Part shown: one piece after another, positions 17,191 to 26,417 of the stretch | Numbering within the stretch: position 1 is the first letter of the stretch | How the letters are laid out: each line of letters opens with the position of its first letter | DNA from: Bacteroidaceae bacterium | GTDB lineage: Bacteria; Bacteroidota; Bacteroidia; Bacteroidales; Bacteroidaceae | Direction: 5' to 3' | NCBI GenBank assembly: GCA_024401115.1 | Contig: JAKSLP010000001.1 | Coordinates: forward strand, 62,001-126,000 | Length of the DNA: 64,000 bases | The notes under the pieces: model-generated | The model's input: the letters and a program-made list of their open reading frames with translations, nothing else | The model's database searches: none | Told to the model about the DNA's origin: nothing | Translations under genes and position numbers: made by a program

Positions 17191-18612
17191 TTATTTTTTA
17201 TTTTTAAATATCCGGATAGCCTCATTCACATCCATCTTCTCTCCGTTTTTGAATGCAACAATGAAGCAGTCTGAAAATTTAGCGGTTATTTCTTTCTTCT
17301 TTCTTAACATCTCATTGTAGTCGGTTGAGGCTCCGTAAGTGTATTTGTACTTACTGCTTTCCCGATAAAAGTCCACACCTTTTAATCCCTTAAACTGCTT
17401 GTCGTTGGCGTTAAGCTTACTAGGAGAGGTGAGAATCTGTATTTTAAATACGGGTGCGTCCGATGGGGACGCCTTGCTTGTTTCTGACTTCGCCTTTTCT
17501 TCTGTTTTGGCCGTAGCTTTTTCTTCTACTTTGGCTGCAGGCTTTACTGCTGTCTTAGCCGGGGCTTTTTCTGTGGTCTTGACAGGTGCCTTCTCTGCTG
17601 TTTTTGCGGGAGCTTTTTCTGCGGTCTTATTGGCAGGTTTCTCCACAGCCTTTGCAGGTGCAGCTTCTTTTTTGGCTACAGGCTCCTTGGCGTTGCTCGC
17701 CTTGGTTTGCTGATTGCCGTTTCTGGCTACATGAGAGGCGTCACGAATCGGATGAAGTTCCACTACGTCATCATTCTCAGCAGCTGCTGATTCCGCCACT
17801 ACCGGAGTGCTTGCCTTTGCTGGCTGAGCCGGAGCAGAAGTGTTTTGTCCCGATTTGTAGCTGATAAATGCATTGTAGATGCTTTTGGCCATCTTGTCAA
17901 TACCTGCTGATGTATTAAGGAAATTCTCTTCCTGAGGTGTGGAAATGTATCCCAATTCCACTAGTACACTCGGCATGGCAGTCTCTCGCAAAACCAGGAA
18001 TCCGGCTTGGTGTACACCTTTGTCCACACGGCCGGCCTTCTTGAACTGTTGCTGAATCTTCTTGGCAAAGTTAATGCTTTGGTTCATATTCTTGTCTTGC
18101 ATGAACTCGAATATGATATAGCTTTCAGAGGAATTCGGATTAAATCCCTTATAGGTTTCCTTGTAACCGTTCTCCATCAGAATTACACTGTTCTCTTTCT
18201 TTGCCACTTCCAGATTCTCTCCGGCTCTGGCCATACCTAAAGTGTAGGTTTCAGCTCCGGATACAATCTTTCCCTTGGGCAGGGCATTGGTGTGTATGCT
18301 GATGAATAAGTCAGCCTTGGCGTTATTGGCAATCTGGGCACGCTGATTAAGTGGAATGAAAACATCTGTCTTTCGGGTGTATACCACTTTCACATCACCG
18401 CAGTTCTGCTCTATTAGTTTGCCCAGCTTGAGGGCTGTATTTAAGTTGATTGTTTTTTCTTTTGCTTTCTTGCCGACTGCTCCCGGGTCATGTCCGCCAT
18501 GTCCGGCATCAATAACGACAACGAATTTCTTAGGGGCTGATTGTGCTGTTATTGTGAAAAATGACAATAACAACAGACTTAATGTAAATATCTTTAGAAT
18601 TCTTATAGCCAT
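17191..18612 (-). CDS. N-acetylmuramoyl-L-alanine amidase with repeat linker and SPOR-like tail
   Basis: A protein of 473 residues with a signal peptide (1-25). Residues 30-250 form an amidase_3 zinc hydrolase: VVIDAGHGGHDPGAVG (first zinc His), SIHTNA (zinc His) and SVLVELGYIS (catalytic Glu). It cuts the amide bond between muramic acid and the stem peptide in the periplasm. Residues 262-385 form a Lys/Ala/Pro/Thr-rich linker with imperfect repeats of a KTAEKAPA unit. The end (about 390-473) resembles a SPOR or related septal-binding domain (FKIQILTS, DCFIVAFKNG). It is followed by the MCE gene after 7 bases. A role in cell division or envelope remodelling is likely. Confidence 0.9.
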   Translation of the reverse strand: MAIRILKIFTLSLLLLSFFTITAQSAPKKFVVVIDAGHGGHDPGAVGKKAKEKTINLNTALKLGKLIEQNCGDVKVVYTRKTDVFIPLNQRAQIANNAKADLFISIHTNALPKGKIVSGAETYTLGMARAGENLEVAKKENSVILMENGYKETYKGFNPNSSESYIIFEFMQDKNMNQSINFAKKIQQQFKKAGRVDKGVHQAGFLVLRETAMPSVLVELGYISTPQEENFLNTSAGIDKMAKSIYNAFISYKSGQNTSAPAQPAKASTPVVAESAAAENDDVVELHPIRDASHVARNGNQQTKASNAKEPVAKKEAAPAKAVEKPANKTAEKAPAKTAEKAPVKTTEKAPAKTAVKPAAKVEEKATAKTEEKAKSETSKASPSDAPVFKIQILTSPSKLNANDKQFKGLKGVDFYRESSKYKYTYGASTDYNEMLRKKKEITAKFSDCFIVAFKNGEKMDVNEAIRIFKNKK

Positions 18613-18669
18613 GATTGGTGCAAAGTTACTAAAATTTTCAATAGGGCCGGTGTCCTATACTTCGTATTT

Positions 18670-19836
18670 TCATTCCTTTTTAACCATCAACTTGTCGATA
18701 ATAAGTGCAATCGCACCATCACCGGTAACATTACATGCGGTTCCGAAGCAATCCATAGCGATATACAGGGCTATCATCAGGGCCTGATCTTGGTCGGTGA
18801 ATCCCAGCATGCTTGATAAAACTCCCAATGCAGCCATGATGGCTCCGCCGGGAACACCTGGCGCTGCAATCATGGTTACACCCAACATACAGATAAACCC
18901 GAAGTATAAGTGAAAGCTGTAGGGGTGTCCCTGCATAATCATCAGAGCCAATGAGCAAGCTACGATTTTCAGCATACTGCCGGAAAGATGAATGGTGGCA
19001 CACAAGGGCACCACGAAACTGGCAATTCCTTCGGATACTCCATTTTTAATGGTCTGTGCCATTGTTACGGGTATGGTGGCAGCGCTACTTTGCGTTCCCA
19101 ATGCAGTAAAGTATGCCGGCATCATGTTTTTCAGCATTTTGAACGGATTCTTATGGGAATATCCTCCGGCGATGCAATACAGGAATATCAGCCAGAATAT
19201 GTGCATGATGAAGATAATTCCAATGATGCCGGCAAATACGGCAAGGATTTGGAATACCTGTCCCGTCTCTGTCATTTTCAGAAAAATACCAAAAATATAA
19301 AGAGGCAGCAGTGGAATGATAGCTACCTGGATAACAAGCGAGATGATGTTTCCACTCTCCTCAAATATTTTTTTCAATGTTTGGCTGTTGGTGTACACGA
19401 TACCCAGTCCCAATACAAAGGAGAGAATCAGTGCGGTCATCACACTCATCAATGGAGGTATGGAGATGGAAAAATAAGAGGCGGGTTCTGATGCCTGGGC
19501 CTGCTCATAGAGCACGGCAGAATTGTTGGATATAATTGCCGGAAAAGTGCTGGCACTCACAAAGTACGACATCAGTCCCGACAATAGTGTTGCTGCGTAA
19601 GCGAATCCTACAGTAATCAGTAACATACGGCCAGCTTCACGACCGATATTGGCAATGGCTGGGGTGACAAGTCCTACAATAATCAGCGGAATGATAAATC
19701 CTAAAAATTCACTGAAAAGGCTGTTGAAAGTGGAAAAGACTCGAATCAGTGATAATGGCATCCAAAAATCGCAAACAATGCCTAAAACAATAGCAATAAG
19801 AATTTGGGGCAGAAGCCCTAAATTAACCTTTTTCAT
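18670..19836 (-). CDS. Dicarboxylate/amino acid:cation symporter (DAACS family)
   Basis: A protein of 388 residues with about eight membrane segments and the re-entrant loops of the glutamate-transporter fold. Family motifs include the serine-rich loop TALGTQSSAATIPVT, which lines the substrate path, and the late AMDCFGTACNVTGDGAIALI, which carries the cation and substrate-binding Asp/Asn/Thr residues. It should import a dicarboxylate or acidic or neutral amino acid with Na+ or H+. The ATG at 19834-19836 is used because it gives the standard short cytoplasmic N-terminus. It diverges from the HD gene and has a TATATTTG -7 element on the minus strand at 19862-19869. Confidence 0.88.
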   Translation of the reverse strand: MKKVNLGLLPQILIAIVLGIVCDFWMPLSLIRVFSTFNSLFSEFLGFIIPLIIVGLVTPAIANIGREAGRMLLITVGFAYAATLLSGLMSYFVSASTFPAIISNNSAVLYEQAQASEPASYFSISIPPLMSVMTALILSFVLGLGIVYTNSQTLKKIFEESGNIISLVIQVAIIPLLPLYIFGIFLKMTETGQVFQILAVFAGIIGIIFIMHIFWLIFLYCIAGGYSHKNPFKMLKNMMPAYFTALGTQSSAATIPVTMAQTIKNGVSEGIASFVVPLCATIHLSGSMLKIVACSLALMIMQGHPYSFHLYFGFICMLGVTMIAAPGVPGGAIMAALGVLSSMLGFTDQDQALMIALYIAMDCFGTACNVTGDGAIALIIDKLMVKKE

Positions 19837-19911
19837 AACAAACTCCCTTAAAAAAACTATGCAAATATACGGCAAATCCTCCGTTCTTCGAAATAATTTC
19901 GAAAAAAGTAA

Positions 19912-19919
19912 TATCTTTG
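19912..19919 (+). promoter_or_regulatory. -7 element of the HD-domain gene promoter
   Basis: TATCTTTG at 19912-19919 matches TAnnTTTG, 21 bases before the ATG. The -33 region has only TTCG (19887-19890). Confidence 0.5.
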
Positions 19920-19940
19920 TAATTCAAATTGAGCAAAGTT

Positions 19941-20486
19941 ATGGATTATTTAAAGATTATTGACAAATACTATCCGGATGATAATGAGCTGAAAAAGATT
20001 CTGCTTACTCATTCCCGGAAGGTCGCAGATAAGGCAATTCAAATATCCAAGGCGCATCCTGAACTGCAGTTGGATGAGGCTTTTTTAGTGGAGGCATCCA
20101 TGCTTCATGATATAGGAATATTTCTTACAGATGCACAGGGGATTTTTTGTTTTGGAAAAGAACCGTATATCTGTCATGGATGGCTGGGAGCGGAATTGAT
20201 GCGCAGTGAGGGATATCCGGCACATGCGTTGGTTTGTGAAAGGCACACAGGCACCGGATTGAGTCTGGAACAGATTGCCAGGCAGAATTTACCGGTTCCT
20301 GCCCACGATATGCGTCCCGTTTCCATGGAGGAACAGGTGATCTGTTATGCTGATAAATTTTTCTCCAAAACACATCCCGAAGTGGAGAAAACGGCTGAAC
20401 GTGCATTGAAAAGTCTTGAGAAATTCGGTCCTGAAGGACTGGCTGTCTTTCGTAACTGGCTGGATTTGTTCGGTTGCTTTTCTTAA
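19941..20486 (+). CDS. HD-domain phosphohydrolase of unknown substrate
   Basis: A protein of 181 residues with the HD/HDIG metal-binding pattern: His24 (THSRKVAD), His56-Asp57 (MLHDIGIF), His79 (CHGWLGAEL), His102 (ERHTGTG) and the late YADKFFSK Asp. These ligands fit a one- or two-metal phosphohydrolase that could cut a nucleotide, but which one is not shown. The ATG at 19941 follows a good -7 element, so it is preferred to the upstream TTG at 19929. The protein is close in length to small stand-alone HD proteins. The next gene, lptD, is 76 bases downstream and may have its own promoter. Confidence 0.8.
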   Translation: MDYLKIIDKYYPDDNELKKILLTHSRKVADKAIQISKAHPELQLDEAFLVEASMLHDIGIFLTDAQGIFCFGKEPYICHGWLGAELMRSEGYPAHALVCERHTGTGLSLEQIARQNLPVPAHDMRPVSMEEQVICYADKFFSKTHPEVEKTAERALKSLEKFGPEGLAVFRNWLDLFGCFS

Positions 20487-20562
20487 AAATCCATATTTTC
20501 ACATATAAAATACCTAAAGATTGGTTGGATTTGCGTAATTTTGCAAGTCTTATTGGGATAGA

Positions 20563-23500
20563 GTGAAGAGATTAATTTACATCGTTGTGTTATGGATGCT
20601 CGTATTGATTGTCAATGCGGCCGGTGGGGTGTCACCTTTAGGTGCACGCCATTCTGCTACGCCTCCCCAAGATACAACCCGTAAGGATTCGTTGCGTGCC
20701 GATACTATTCCTGTGCGTGGACGAATCATGTCTGCTCATCGGAATTATCAGAATCCTCGCAATACGTACATCAATCCGTTGGATTCTATTCTGGCTGCAA
20801 GAAGACATGCTTCCGACTCTATTGAAAAAATCAAACAACAGGAAAAACTACAAGGCGATTCCATCCCACCGGAATTGGAAGTTGCGGATTCCTTGTCAAA
20901 AGAGGATGTGAAGCGCGACTTGGAGAAGGCTCTGCTGCCTGACTCTGCCAGCGTGGAACAGCCCGATTCGGTGTTGCCTGAATTGCCGGATCCTTCCACC
21001 CTTCGTGGTTTCAAGATTTCGGACGACACCCTGGCTACTGATACGGTGAAGAAGAGTGATAGCGCTTTGGACTTCCCGGTTCAGTTCGAGGCTGCAGATT
21101 CTACGGTTTATCTCCCTAATGAGGGCTTTGCCCATTTCTTCGGCTCCAGCAAGGTGGACTATCAGCAGATTGAATTGGCAGCTGAGGTTATCTCCCTGAG
21201 CGTGGATAGCAGTATCGTCCGTGCACACGGCATTGCCGACTCGCTTGGAGTCATTACTGGTAAGCCTAAGTTCAAGGAAGGAGAGAGTGAGTACACCTCC
21301 GAGACCATGAGCTATAACTTCAAGTCAAAGAAAGGTTATATCACAAACGTGGACACCCAGCAGGGTGAAGGTTTCCTAACCAGTGAGCGAAGCAAGAAAG
21401 GTGCCAATGATGAGTTGTTCCTGGAACATGGCCGTTATACTACCTGTGACGAGGAACATCCTCATTTCTATCTGGCTTTGAGCCGTGCCAAGGTCCGTCC
21501 TAAGAAGGATGTAGTCTTTGGTCCTGCATGGCTGGTTGTGGAGGATGTGCCATTGCCATTTGCCATTCCGTTCGGTTTCTTCCCGTTCAGCAGCAGCTAT
21601 TCTTCCGGTTTCATCATGCCTTCTTATGGAGATGATGCCCGCCGTGGCTTCTACCTGAGGGATGGTGGCTATTATTTCGCCATCAGCGACTTGATGGATC
21701 TGAAGGCTACGGGAGAACTTTATACCCGCGGTTCGTGGGGTGTTAATGTAGCGAGCAATTATGCCAAGAGATATAAGTATAGGGGTAATGTGATGCTGGA
21801 TTATCAGGTGTTTGTCACCGGTGATAAAAACATGCCGGATTATTCCAAGCAGAAGAGTTTCAAGGTGCAGTGGTCGCATACGCAAGACAGTAAGGCCAGT
21901 CCTAACAGTACATTCTCGGCCAGTGTGAACTATTCCACTTCTTCGTACGACAAGAATGCCATGTCTTCACTGTACGATCCTTCACAGTATGCGCAGAGTA
22001 CCAAGACATCAAGTATCAGTTACTCGCGTACCTTTGCTGATATCGGCCTGACACTGTCAACCAGTACCAATGTCAGCATGAGCTCGCGTGATTCTACCAT
22101 CAGCATGACTCTGCCTGATTTGAATATCACCTTGGCTCGTCTGTATCCGTTCAAACGTAAGGCGGCAGCAGGTAAGGAGCGTTGGTATGAGAAGATTGCC
22201 TTGAGCTATTCCGGCCAGTTGAGCAACAGCATTAATACGAAGGAGAACGAGATTCTGCATAAGAACCTGTTCAAGGACTGGAGAAACGGCTTCAAGCATA
22301 CTATTCCTGTATCGGCGTCGTTTACCTTATTTAAATACATCAATGTAACGCCTTCAATGAATTATACCGAGCGTTGGTATTCATTCAAGGAGAACCGTTC
22401 ATGGGATGAGGCCCGACAGGTGGAGCGCCGCGATACCACATACGGATTTAACCGTGTGTACAACTGGAACATGAGTCTTTCGGCTACAACCAAACTGTAT
22501 GGTTTCTATAAGCCTTGGAAGATGTTTGGCGACAAGATTCAAATGATCCGTCACGTGCTCACTCCAAGTGTCAGCTACAGTTATGCTCCTGATTTTTCAG
22601 CCAGCCGTTACGGTTTCTACGATACCTATCTGAAGACAGATGCCCAGGGTAACATTACCACTGTACAGTACTCGCCTTATAGCGGCGGTTTGTATGGCGT
22701 GCCTGGCTATGGCAAGACCGGTAGCATTTCCATGAGCTTGGGTAACAACCTGGAGATGAAGATGAAGAGCGATAAAGACTCTACCGGTGTGAAGAAAGTC
22801 AGCCTCATTGACGAACTTACCGCCAGCTTGTCTTACAATACCGCAGCCCGTGAACATAAATGGAGCGACTTGTCGGTAAGTGCGCGTATAAAGATAACCA
22901 AGAGCTATACCTTTAATATGTCTGCCGTGTTTGCTACCTATGCTTATTCCGTGGATCAGAATGGTAATCCTTACCTGAGTAACGAGACGGAATGGAGCCG
23001 CGGTAAATTCGGACGTTTCCAGGGTACTAGCCAGCACTTGTCATATACTCTTAATAACGATACGTTTAAGAAACTGTTTGGCAAGAAGGATAAATCGGAA
23101 TCCAAGAAGAAGGGATCTGCTGACGGCGATGATGACGATTTGGATAACAATGACCAGGAGTCTGCCGATGCTAATGGCAAGAAGGAGAAGAAGGAAGCTG
23201 CATCCATGGATGATGATGGATATATGAAGTTCAAGATGCCATGGTCGCTGTCTATCAGTTATAGTGTTACTATGGCTGAGAACCGTACGAAGGAAAAGTT
23301 CAATATGAAGACGATGCGTTATCCTTACAAACTGACCCATCAGTTGAACTTCTCTGGCAACCTGAAGTTGTCTGATGCTTGGAACATCAATTATTCGAGC
23401 GGCTATGATTTCTCATTCAAGAGATTGTCAACTACTACTGTGAATATCAACCGCGACTTGCATTGCTTCTCGCTGTCGGGAGGTCTGGTGCTGAGTTCTT

Positions 23501-23610
23501 ATGGTGCTACCTCGTATAATTTCACTATCCGTGCTACTGCCGGAACACTGACAGATGCACTGAAATGGGATAAGCGAAGCGCAGCAAACAATGCAGTCAA
23601 GTGGTATTAA
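20563..23610 (+). CDS. lptD: LptD-like outer-membrane LPS assembly protein
   Basis: A protein of 1015 residues starting at a GTG (20563-20565). It has a signal peptide (1-20), a long acidic periplasmic region (about 40-170), an OstA/LptA-like domain (about 170-300; DYQQIELAAEVISL, EYTSETMSYNFKSKKGYI) and a large C-terminal barrel with GDDARRGFYLRDGGYYF. LptD places lipopolysaccharide in the outer leaflet with LptE. Residues about 844-885 hold a very charged insert (Lys/Ser, then Asp-rich, then Lys/Glu) inside the barrel, probably an exposed loop. Good TAATTTTG -7 box at 20536-20543. This phylum's LptD is diverged, so the name is by architecture. Confidence 0.85.
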   Translation: MKRLIYIVVLWMLVLIVNAAGGVSPLGARHSATPPQDTTRKDSLRADTIPVRGRIMSAHRNYQNPRNTYINPLDSILAARRHASDSIEKIKQQEKLQGDSIPPELEVADSLSKEDVKRDLEKALLPDSASVEQPDSVLPELPDPSTLRGFKISDDTLATDTVKKSDSALDFPVQFEAADSTVYLPNEGFAHFFGSSKVDYQQIELAAEVISLSVDSSIVRAHGIADSLGVITGKPKFKEGESEYTSETMSYNFKSKKGYITNVDTQQGEGFLTSERSKKGANDELFLEHGRYTTCDEEHPHFYLALSRAKVRPKKDVVFGPAWLVVEDVPLPFAIPFGFFPFSSSYSSGFIMPSYGDDARRGFYLRDGGYYFAISDLMDLKATGELYTRGSWGVNVASNYAKRYKYRGNVMLDYQVFVTGDKNMPDYSKQKSFKVQWSHTQDSKASPNSTFSASVNYSTSSYDKNAMSSLYDPSQYAQSTKTSSISYSRTFADIGLTLSTSTNVSMSSRDSTISMTLPDLNITLARLYPFKRKAAAGKERWYEKIALSYSGQLSNSINTKENEILHKNLFKDWRNGFKHTIPVSASFTLFKYINVTPSMNYTERWYSFKENRSWDEARQVERRDTTYGFNRVYNWNMSLSATTKLYGFYKPWKMFGDKIQMIRHVLTPSVSYSYAPDFSASRYGFYDTYLKTDAQGNITTVQYSPYSGGLYGVPGYGKTGSISMSLGNNLEMKMKSDKDSTGVKKVSLIDELTASLSYNTAAREHKWSDLSVSARIKITKSYTFNMSAVFATYAYSVDQNGNPYLSNETEWSRGKFGRFQGTSQHLSYTLNNDTFKKLFGKKDKSESKKKGSADGDDDDLDNNDQESADANGKKEKKEAASMDDDGYMKFKMPWSLSISYSVTMAENRTKEKFNMKTMRYPYKLTHQLNFSGNLKLSDAWNINYSSGYDFSFKRLSTTTVNINRDLHCFSLSGGLVLSSYGATSYNFTIRATAGTLTDALKWDKRSAANNAVKWY

Positions 23611-23621
23611 ATCTTTTGCCT

Positions 23622-24284
23622 ATGAACGTGAGAATAGACGCTTCCTGGAAGGAACAGCTCCAGCCTGAATTTGACAAGGAATACTTCGAGAAACTGACCG
23701 ATTTTGTACGACGGGAGTATGCTACCACTACGGTTTATCCTCCAGCTTCTCTTATCTTTAATGCTTTTGACCTGTGTCCTTTTGATAAGGTAAGGGTGGT
23801 TATTATCGGACAGGATCCTTACCATGGCCCGGGTCAGGCTCACGGCTTATGCTTCTCGGTCAATAAAGGAATTGCTTTTCCTCCGTCGCTGCTGAATATC
23901 TTCAAGGAGATTAAGGATGATATCGGAACGCCTATTCCCGAATCGGGTGATTTGACTCATTGGGCCCGACAGGGAGTGTTGCTGCTGAATGCCACCCTTA
24001 CAGTCCGTGCCCATCAGGCCGGAAGTCATCAGCGCCAGGGGTGGGAGGAGTTTACGGATGCGGTAATCCGACAGCTCAATGAGAATAAGGAGCATCTGGT
24101 CTTTATCCTTTGGGGCAGCTATGCTCAGAAAAAGGGTGCCATCATTGACCGCAATAAGCATCTGGTTCTTTCATCGGCTCATCCGTCACCACTCTCGGCT
24201 TGGCATGGATTCTTTGGAAATCACCATTTTAGCCTTACCAACCAGTATCTGGTAAATCATGGCAGCGAGGCCATACGCTGGTAA
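23622..24284 (+). CDS. ung: Uracil-DNA glycosylase, family 1
   Basis: A protein of 220 residues that removes uracil from DNA as the first step of base-excision repair. Both signature motifs are intact: GQDPYHGPGQAHGLCFSV (about 63-80, catalytic Asp in GQDPYHG) and the late HPSPLSAWHGFFG, which holds the catalytic His and the DNA-minor-groove loop. Length is normal. The ATG at 23622 begins MNVRIDASW; the longer frame from 23601 overlaps lptD and is not preferred. It follows lptD by 11 bases on the same strand. Confidence 0.96.
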   Translation: MNVRIDASWKEQLQPEFDKEYFEKLTDFVRREYATTTVYPPASLIFNAFDLCPFDKVRVVIIGQDPYHGPGQAHGLCFSVNKGIAFPPSLLNIFKEIKDDIGTPIPESGDLTHWARQGVLLLNATLTVRAHQAGSHQRQGWEEFTDAVIRQLNENKEHLVFILWGSYAQKKGAIIDRNKHLVLSSAHPSPLSAWHGFFGNHHFSLTNQYLVNHGSEAIRW

Positions 24285-24285
24285 A

Positions 24286-24351
24286 TAGGGAAATTCCCCA
24301 AAATCTTTAGGGATTTCCATTTGCCTGTAGGGATTTCTTTCCTTATTTTTG
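24286..24351 (+). promoter_or_regulatory. Promoter with three TAGGGA direct repeats, possible LytTR site
   Basis: TTTG (24320-24323) and TATTTTTG (24344-24351), 20 bases apart, form a strong Bacteroidota promoter for the gene at 24386. Direct repeats TAGGGAAAT (24286), TAGGGATTT (24308) and TAGGGATTT (24328) are spaced 22 and 20 bases apart. They resemble the repeats beside the LytTR gene at 53.9-54.9 kb. The third lies between the -33 and -7 elements, so repression is as possible as activation. Confidence 0.5.
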
Positions 24352-24385
24352 CATCAGAAACATTAACAACTTAAAGAATACGATT

Positions 24386-25102
24386 ATGAAGAAAGTCATT
24401 TTGGCAATGGTTCTAGTACTGACCGCTAGCTTGAGCGCTATGGCAATGAGTAAGTCACGTTCTCGTCAAGAGGCAAGTTTCCTGACCGATAAGATGGCAT
24501 TGGAACTTCATTTGACCCCTAATCAGATGCAGGATGTGTACGAGATTAATTACGACTATTTCCGCACCTTGGGCAGCGTGTTCGTTAGTTATGAAAGAGA
24601 GTATAACTTGTGGCTGACCGATTTGTCTTATGTGTTCTCTGCATGGCAGTGGCGTCAGTTCCAGCGTTTGAGCTATTTCCTGACTCCAGTACAGGTGGTG
24701 AACCGTGCGTGGTATTTCCCAATCTATACCCGTTATACCAAGGGTGTGAATTATTATGGCACACCTGTAGGATATAAGACTTACGTGGGTGGTCATCATA
24801 GTTCAGCCAACTACTATCAGACCCGTTCACAGATGCACCGTCAGGAGGTTCAGGCTCATAGCGGCATACATGCCACAGATCGTCCTAATGTAGTGACTCA
24901 TCCTGTAAACGGTGTGGGCAATAATCACCAGAATTTGAATGGTGTTCAGCCTAACCGCGGAAATGTCAATAGCGGTTCTCAGCGTAAGGTGATGGACAAG
25001 AAGACCGATACACAGAGATCACGTGTCAGCCGTTCTGATATGCACGGTCAGAGTACGGTGAGAAGCAATGGCAACGGTAACGCTAACGGTAGAAGAAAAT
25101 GA
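24386..25102 (+). CDS. Secreted protein of unknown function with basic low-complexity tail
   Basis: A protein of 238 residues that I do not recognise. It has a signal peptide (1-20, cleaved near Ala-Met-Ala). Residues 35-60 (MALELHLTPNQMQDVYEINYDYF) resemble the LTxxQ helix of Spy/CpxP-type periplasmic proteins, but the resemblance is short. The middle (60-140) is aromatic-rich; the last 100 residues are Asn/Gly/Ser/His-rich and basic. The stop overlaps the cutC start by 4 bases (ATGA), so the two are translated together. A role in envelope stress is only a guess. It may belong to the TAGGGAT regulon. Confidence 0.7.
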   Translation: MKKVILAMVLVLTASLSAMAMSKSRSRQEASFLTDKMALELHLTPNQMQDVYEINYDYFRTLGSVFVSYEREYNLWLTDLSYVFSAWQWRQFQRLSYFLTPVQVVNRAWYFPIYTRYTKGVNYYGTPVGYKTYVGGHHSSANYYQTRSQMHRQEVQAHSGIHATDRPNVVTHPVNGVGNNHQNLNGVQPNRGNVNSGSQRKVMDKKTDTQRSRVSRSDMHGQSTVRSNGNGNANGRRK

Positions 25103-25836
25103 AACTTGAAATCTGTGCAGGTACTTGGGATAGTGCGAAGGCGGCAGCTGAAGGCGGAGCCGACCGCATAGAATTGTGCTCAGCATTGTCAGAGGGAGGG
25201 CTTACCCCATCCGTGGGGCTGATAAAGAAAGCCCTCTCTTTGCAGCATTCTCTGAAGGTGCATGTCCTGATTCGCCCTCGCTCCGGTGATTTCCTCTATA
25301 CTCCGGATGAGGTGGAGATGATGGCGGAGGATATCCGTACCGCAGTTAGTTTGGGCGTCGATGGCGTAGTAATCGGTGCCTTGACAGCCGATGGCCAGAT
25401 TGATGTTCCGGCATGTAAGGTGTTGGTCGCTGCGGCTGCCGGAGTTCAGAATATCACGTTTCACAGAGCTTTTGATATGTGTGCCGATCCGTTTGCGGCG
25501 TTGGAGCAGATTATTGGTTTGGGGTGCAACCGTATCCTGACTTCCGGCCTCTCGTCTACTGCCGTTGAGGGAATACCCACTTTGCGCAGGTTGGTGGAAG
25601 CCGCTAAGGACAGAATCATTATCATGCCTGGCTGTGGTGTGAGTCCGCACAATGCCCGTCGGATCTTGGGGGAGACGGGTGCGACAGAGATTCATGCATC
25701 TGCCAGAAGTGAGGTACATAGTCTGATGAAATATACTAAGGCGGATGTCAGTATGGGGGCAGCCGGTAGAGATGAATTCTCACGTATGGAAACCGATCCA
25801 GCTTTAGTTCGTGAGATTATTTGCCGCTGCTCTTAA
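25099..25836 (+). CDS. cutC: CutC family protein (copper homeostasis)
   Basis: A protein of 245 residues with the CutC TIM-barrel signatures: LEICAGTWDSAKAAAEGGADRIELCSAL at the start, VHVLIRPRSGDFLYT and GVDGVVIGALTADGQID in the middle, then FHRAFDM and ILTSGLSSTA. CutC is a cytoplasmic protein linked to copper tolerance in some bacteria, but its exact activity is not settled. Cysteines are present in the N-terminal block (ICAGTW, LCSAL). It overlaps the secreted unknown upstream by 4 bases. A non-coding stretch of 606 bases follows. Confidence 0.88.
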   Translation: MKLEICAGTWDSAKAAAEGGADRIELCSALSEGGLTPSVGLIKKALSLQHSLKVHVLIRPRSGDFLYTPDEVEMMAEDIRTAVSLGVDGVVIGALTADGQIDVPACKVLVAAAAGVQNITFHRAFDMCADPFAALEQIIGLGCNRILTSGLSSTAVEGIPTLRRLVEAAKDRIIIMPGCGVSPHNARRILGETGATEIHASARSEVHSLMKYTKADVSMGAAGRDEFSRMETDPALVREIICRCS

Positions 25837-26182
25837 GGATTGCTCTTTTTTAGTATCAACATGTCAAAGACCGCTCTGCCTGATATTGAGTGCTTTCTTA
25901 TCCTTTCTGCGGTCTTCTATGAAGACGGGCCCTTGTCTTCTATGATGACCTCCACCAGATGAAAGAGATGACTCAGAAATCATAATGCGAAGGTACGGCT
26001 ATTGAAAATAGCTTCCAACTTAGTCTTTTGATTACTGCAAATAAAACGTATTTTACTATAAAGTTCCCGAAAGGAAAGGGCGAGGGATGCCTGTTTTTGT
26101 TCGTAAGTCTATTTTTCCAGGTAAATCGTCAACTTATCCAGAAGAGAATAGTCAACCGAATCCGTACAGAAATCATCGAAAA

Positions 26183-26360
26183 TGTGACGGTGTGACACCG
26201 TGACACCTATATTCTATGCCACCCCTCTTTCTTGGCTTCTTTCTTTGATTTTACCTCAAATTATACTTTTATATATATAATATATATTATATATATAAAA
26301 AATTTTTTTCGAAGATTAGGAGTGAGACAGAATATAGGTGTCACGCTGTCACGTGTCACA
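26183..26360. repeat. Long inverted repeat of GTGACA-type units around an AT-rich core
   Basis: The left arm (26183-26215) runs TGTGACGG TGTGACAC CGTGACAC then CTATATTCT. The right arm (26329-26360) is its reverse complement with few differences (AGAATATAGGTGTCAC, then CTGTCAC and GTGTCACA). Each arm carries three GTGAC-like units spaced 8 or 7 bases apart. The arms are 113 bases apart. The direct units resemble iterons, but whether they bind a protein is unknown. Confidence 0.8.
26267..26300. repeat. Perfect 34-bp AT palindrome inside the inverted repeat
   Basis: The 34 bases beginning TTTTATATAT and ending ATATATAAAA read the same on both strands. They contain only A and T, so the stretch could extrude as a cruciform or melt easily. 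Confidence 0.9.
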
Positions 26361-26395
26361 TTTTTGGCCTACCTATGATAGTGCTAAAACAAACA

Positions 26396-26417
26396 TTGCC
26401 ACCCTTTCGGATGGCAA
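26396..26417 (-). terminator. Terminator of tRNA-Arg
   Basis: On the minus strand, TTGCCATCC and GGGTGGCAA form a 9-bp stem (one G-U pair) around a GAAA tetraloop, followed by TGTTTGTTTT, 26 bases after the tRNA end. Confidence 0.8.
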
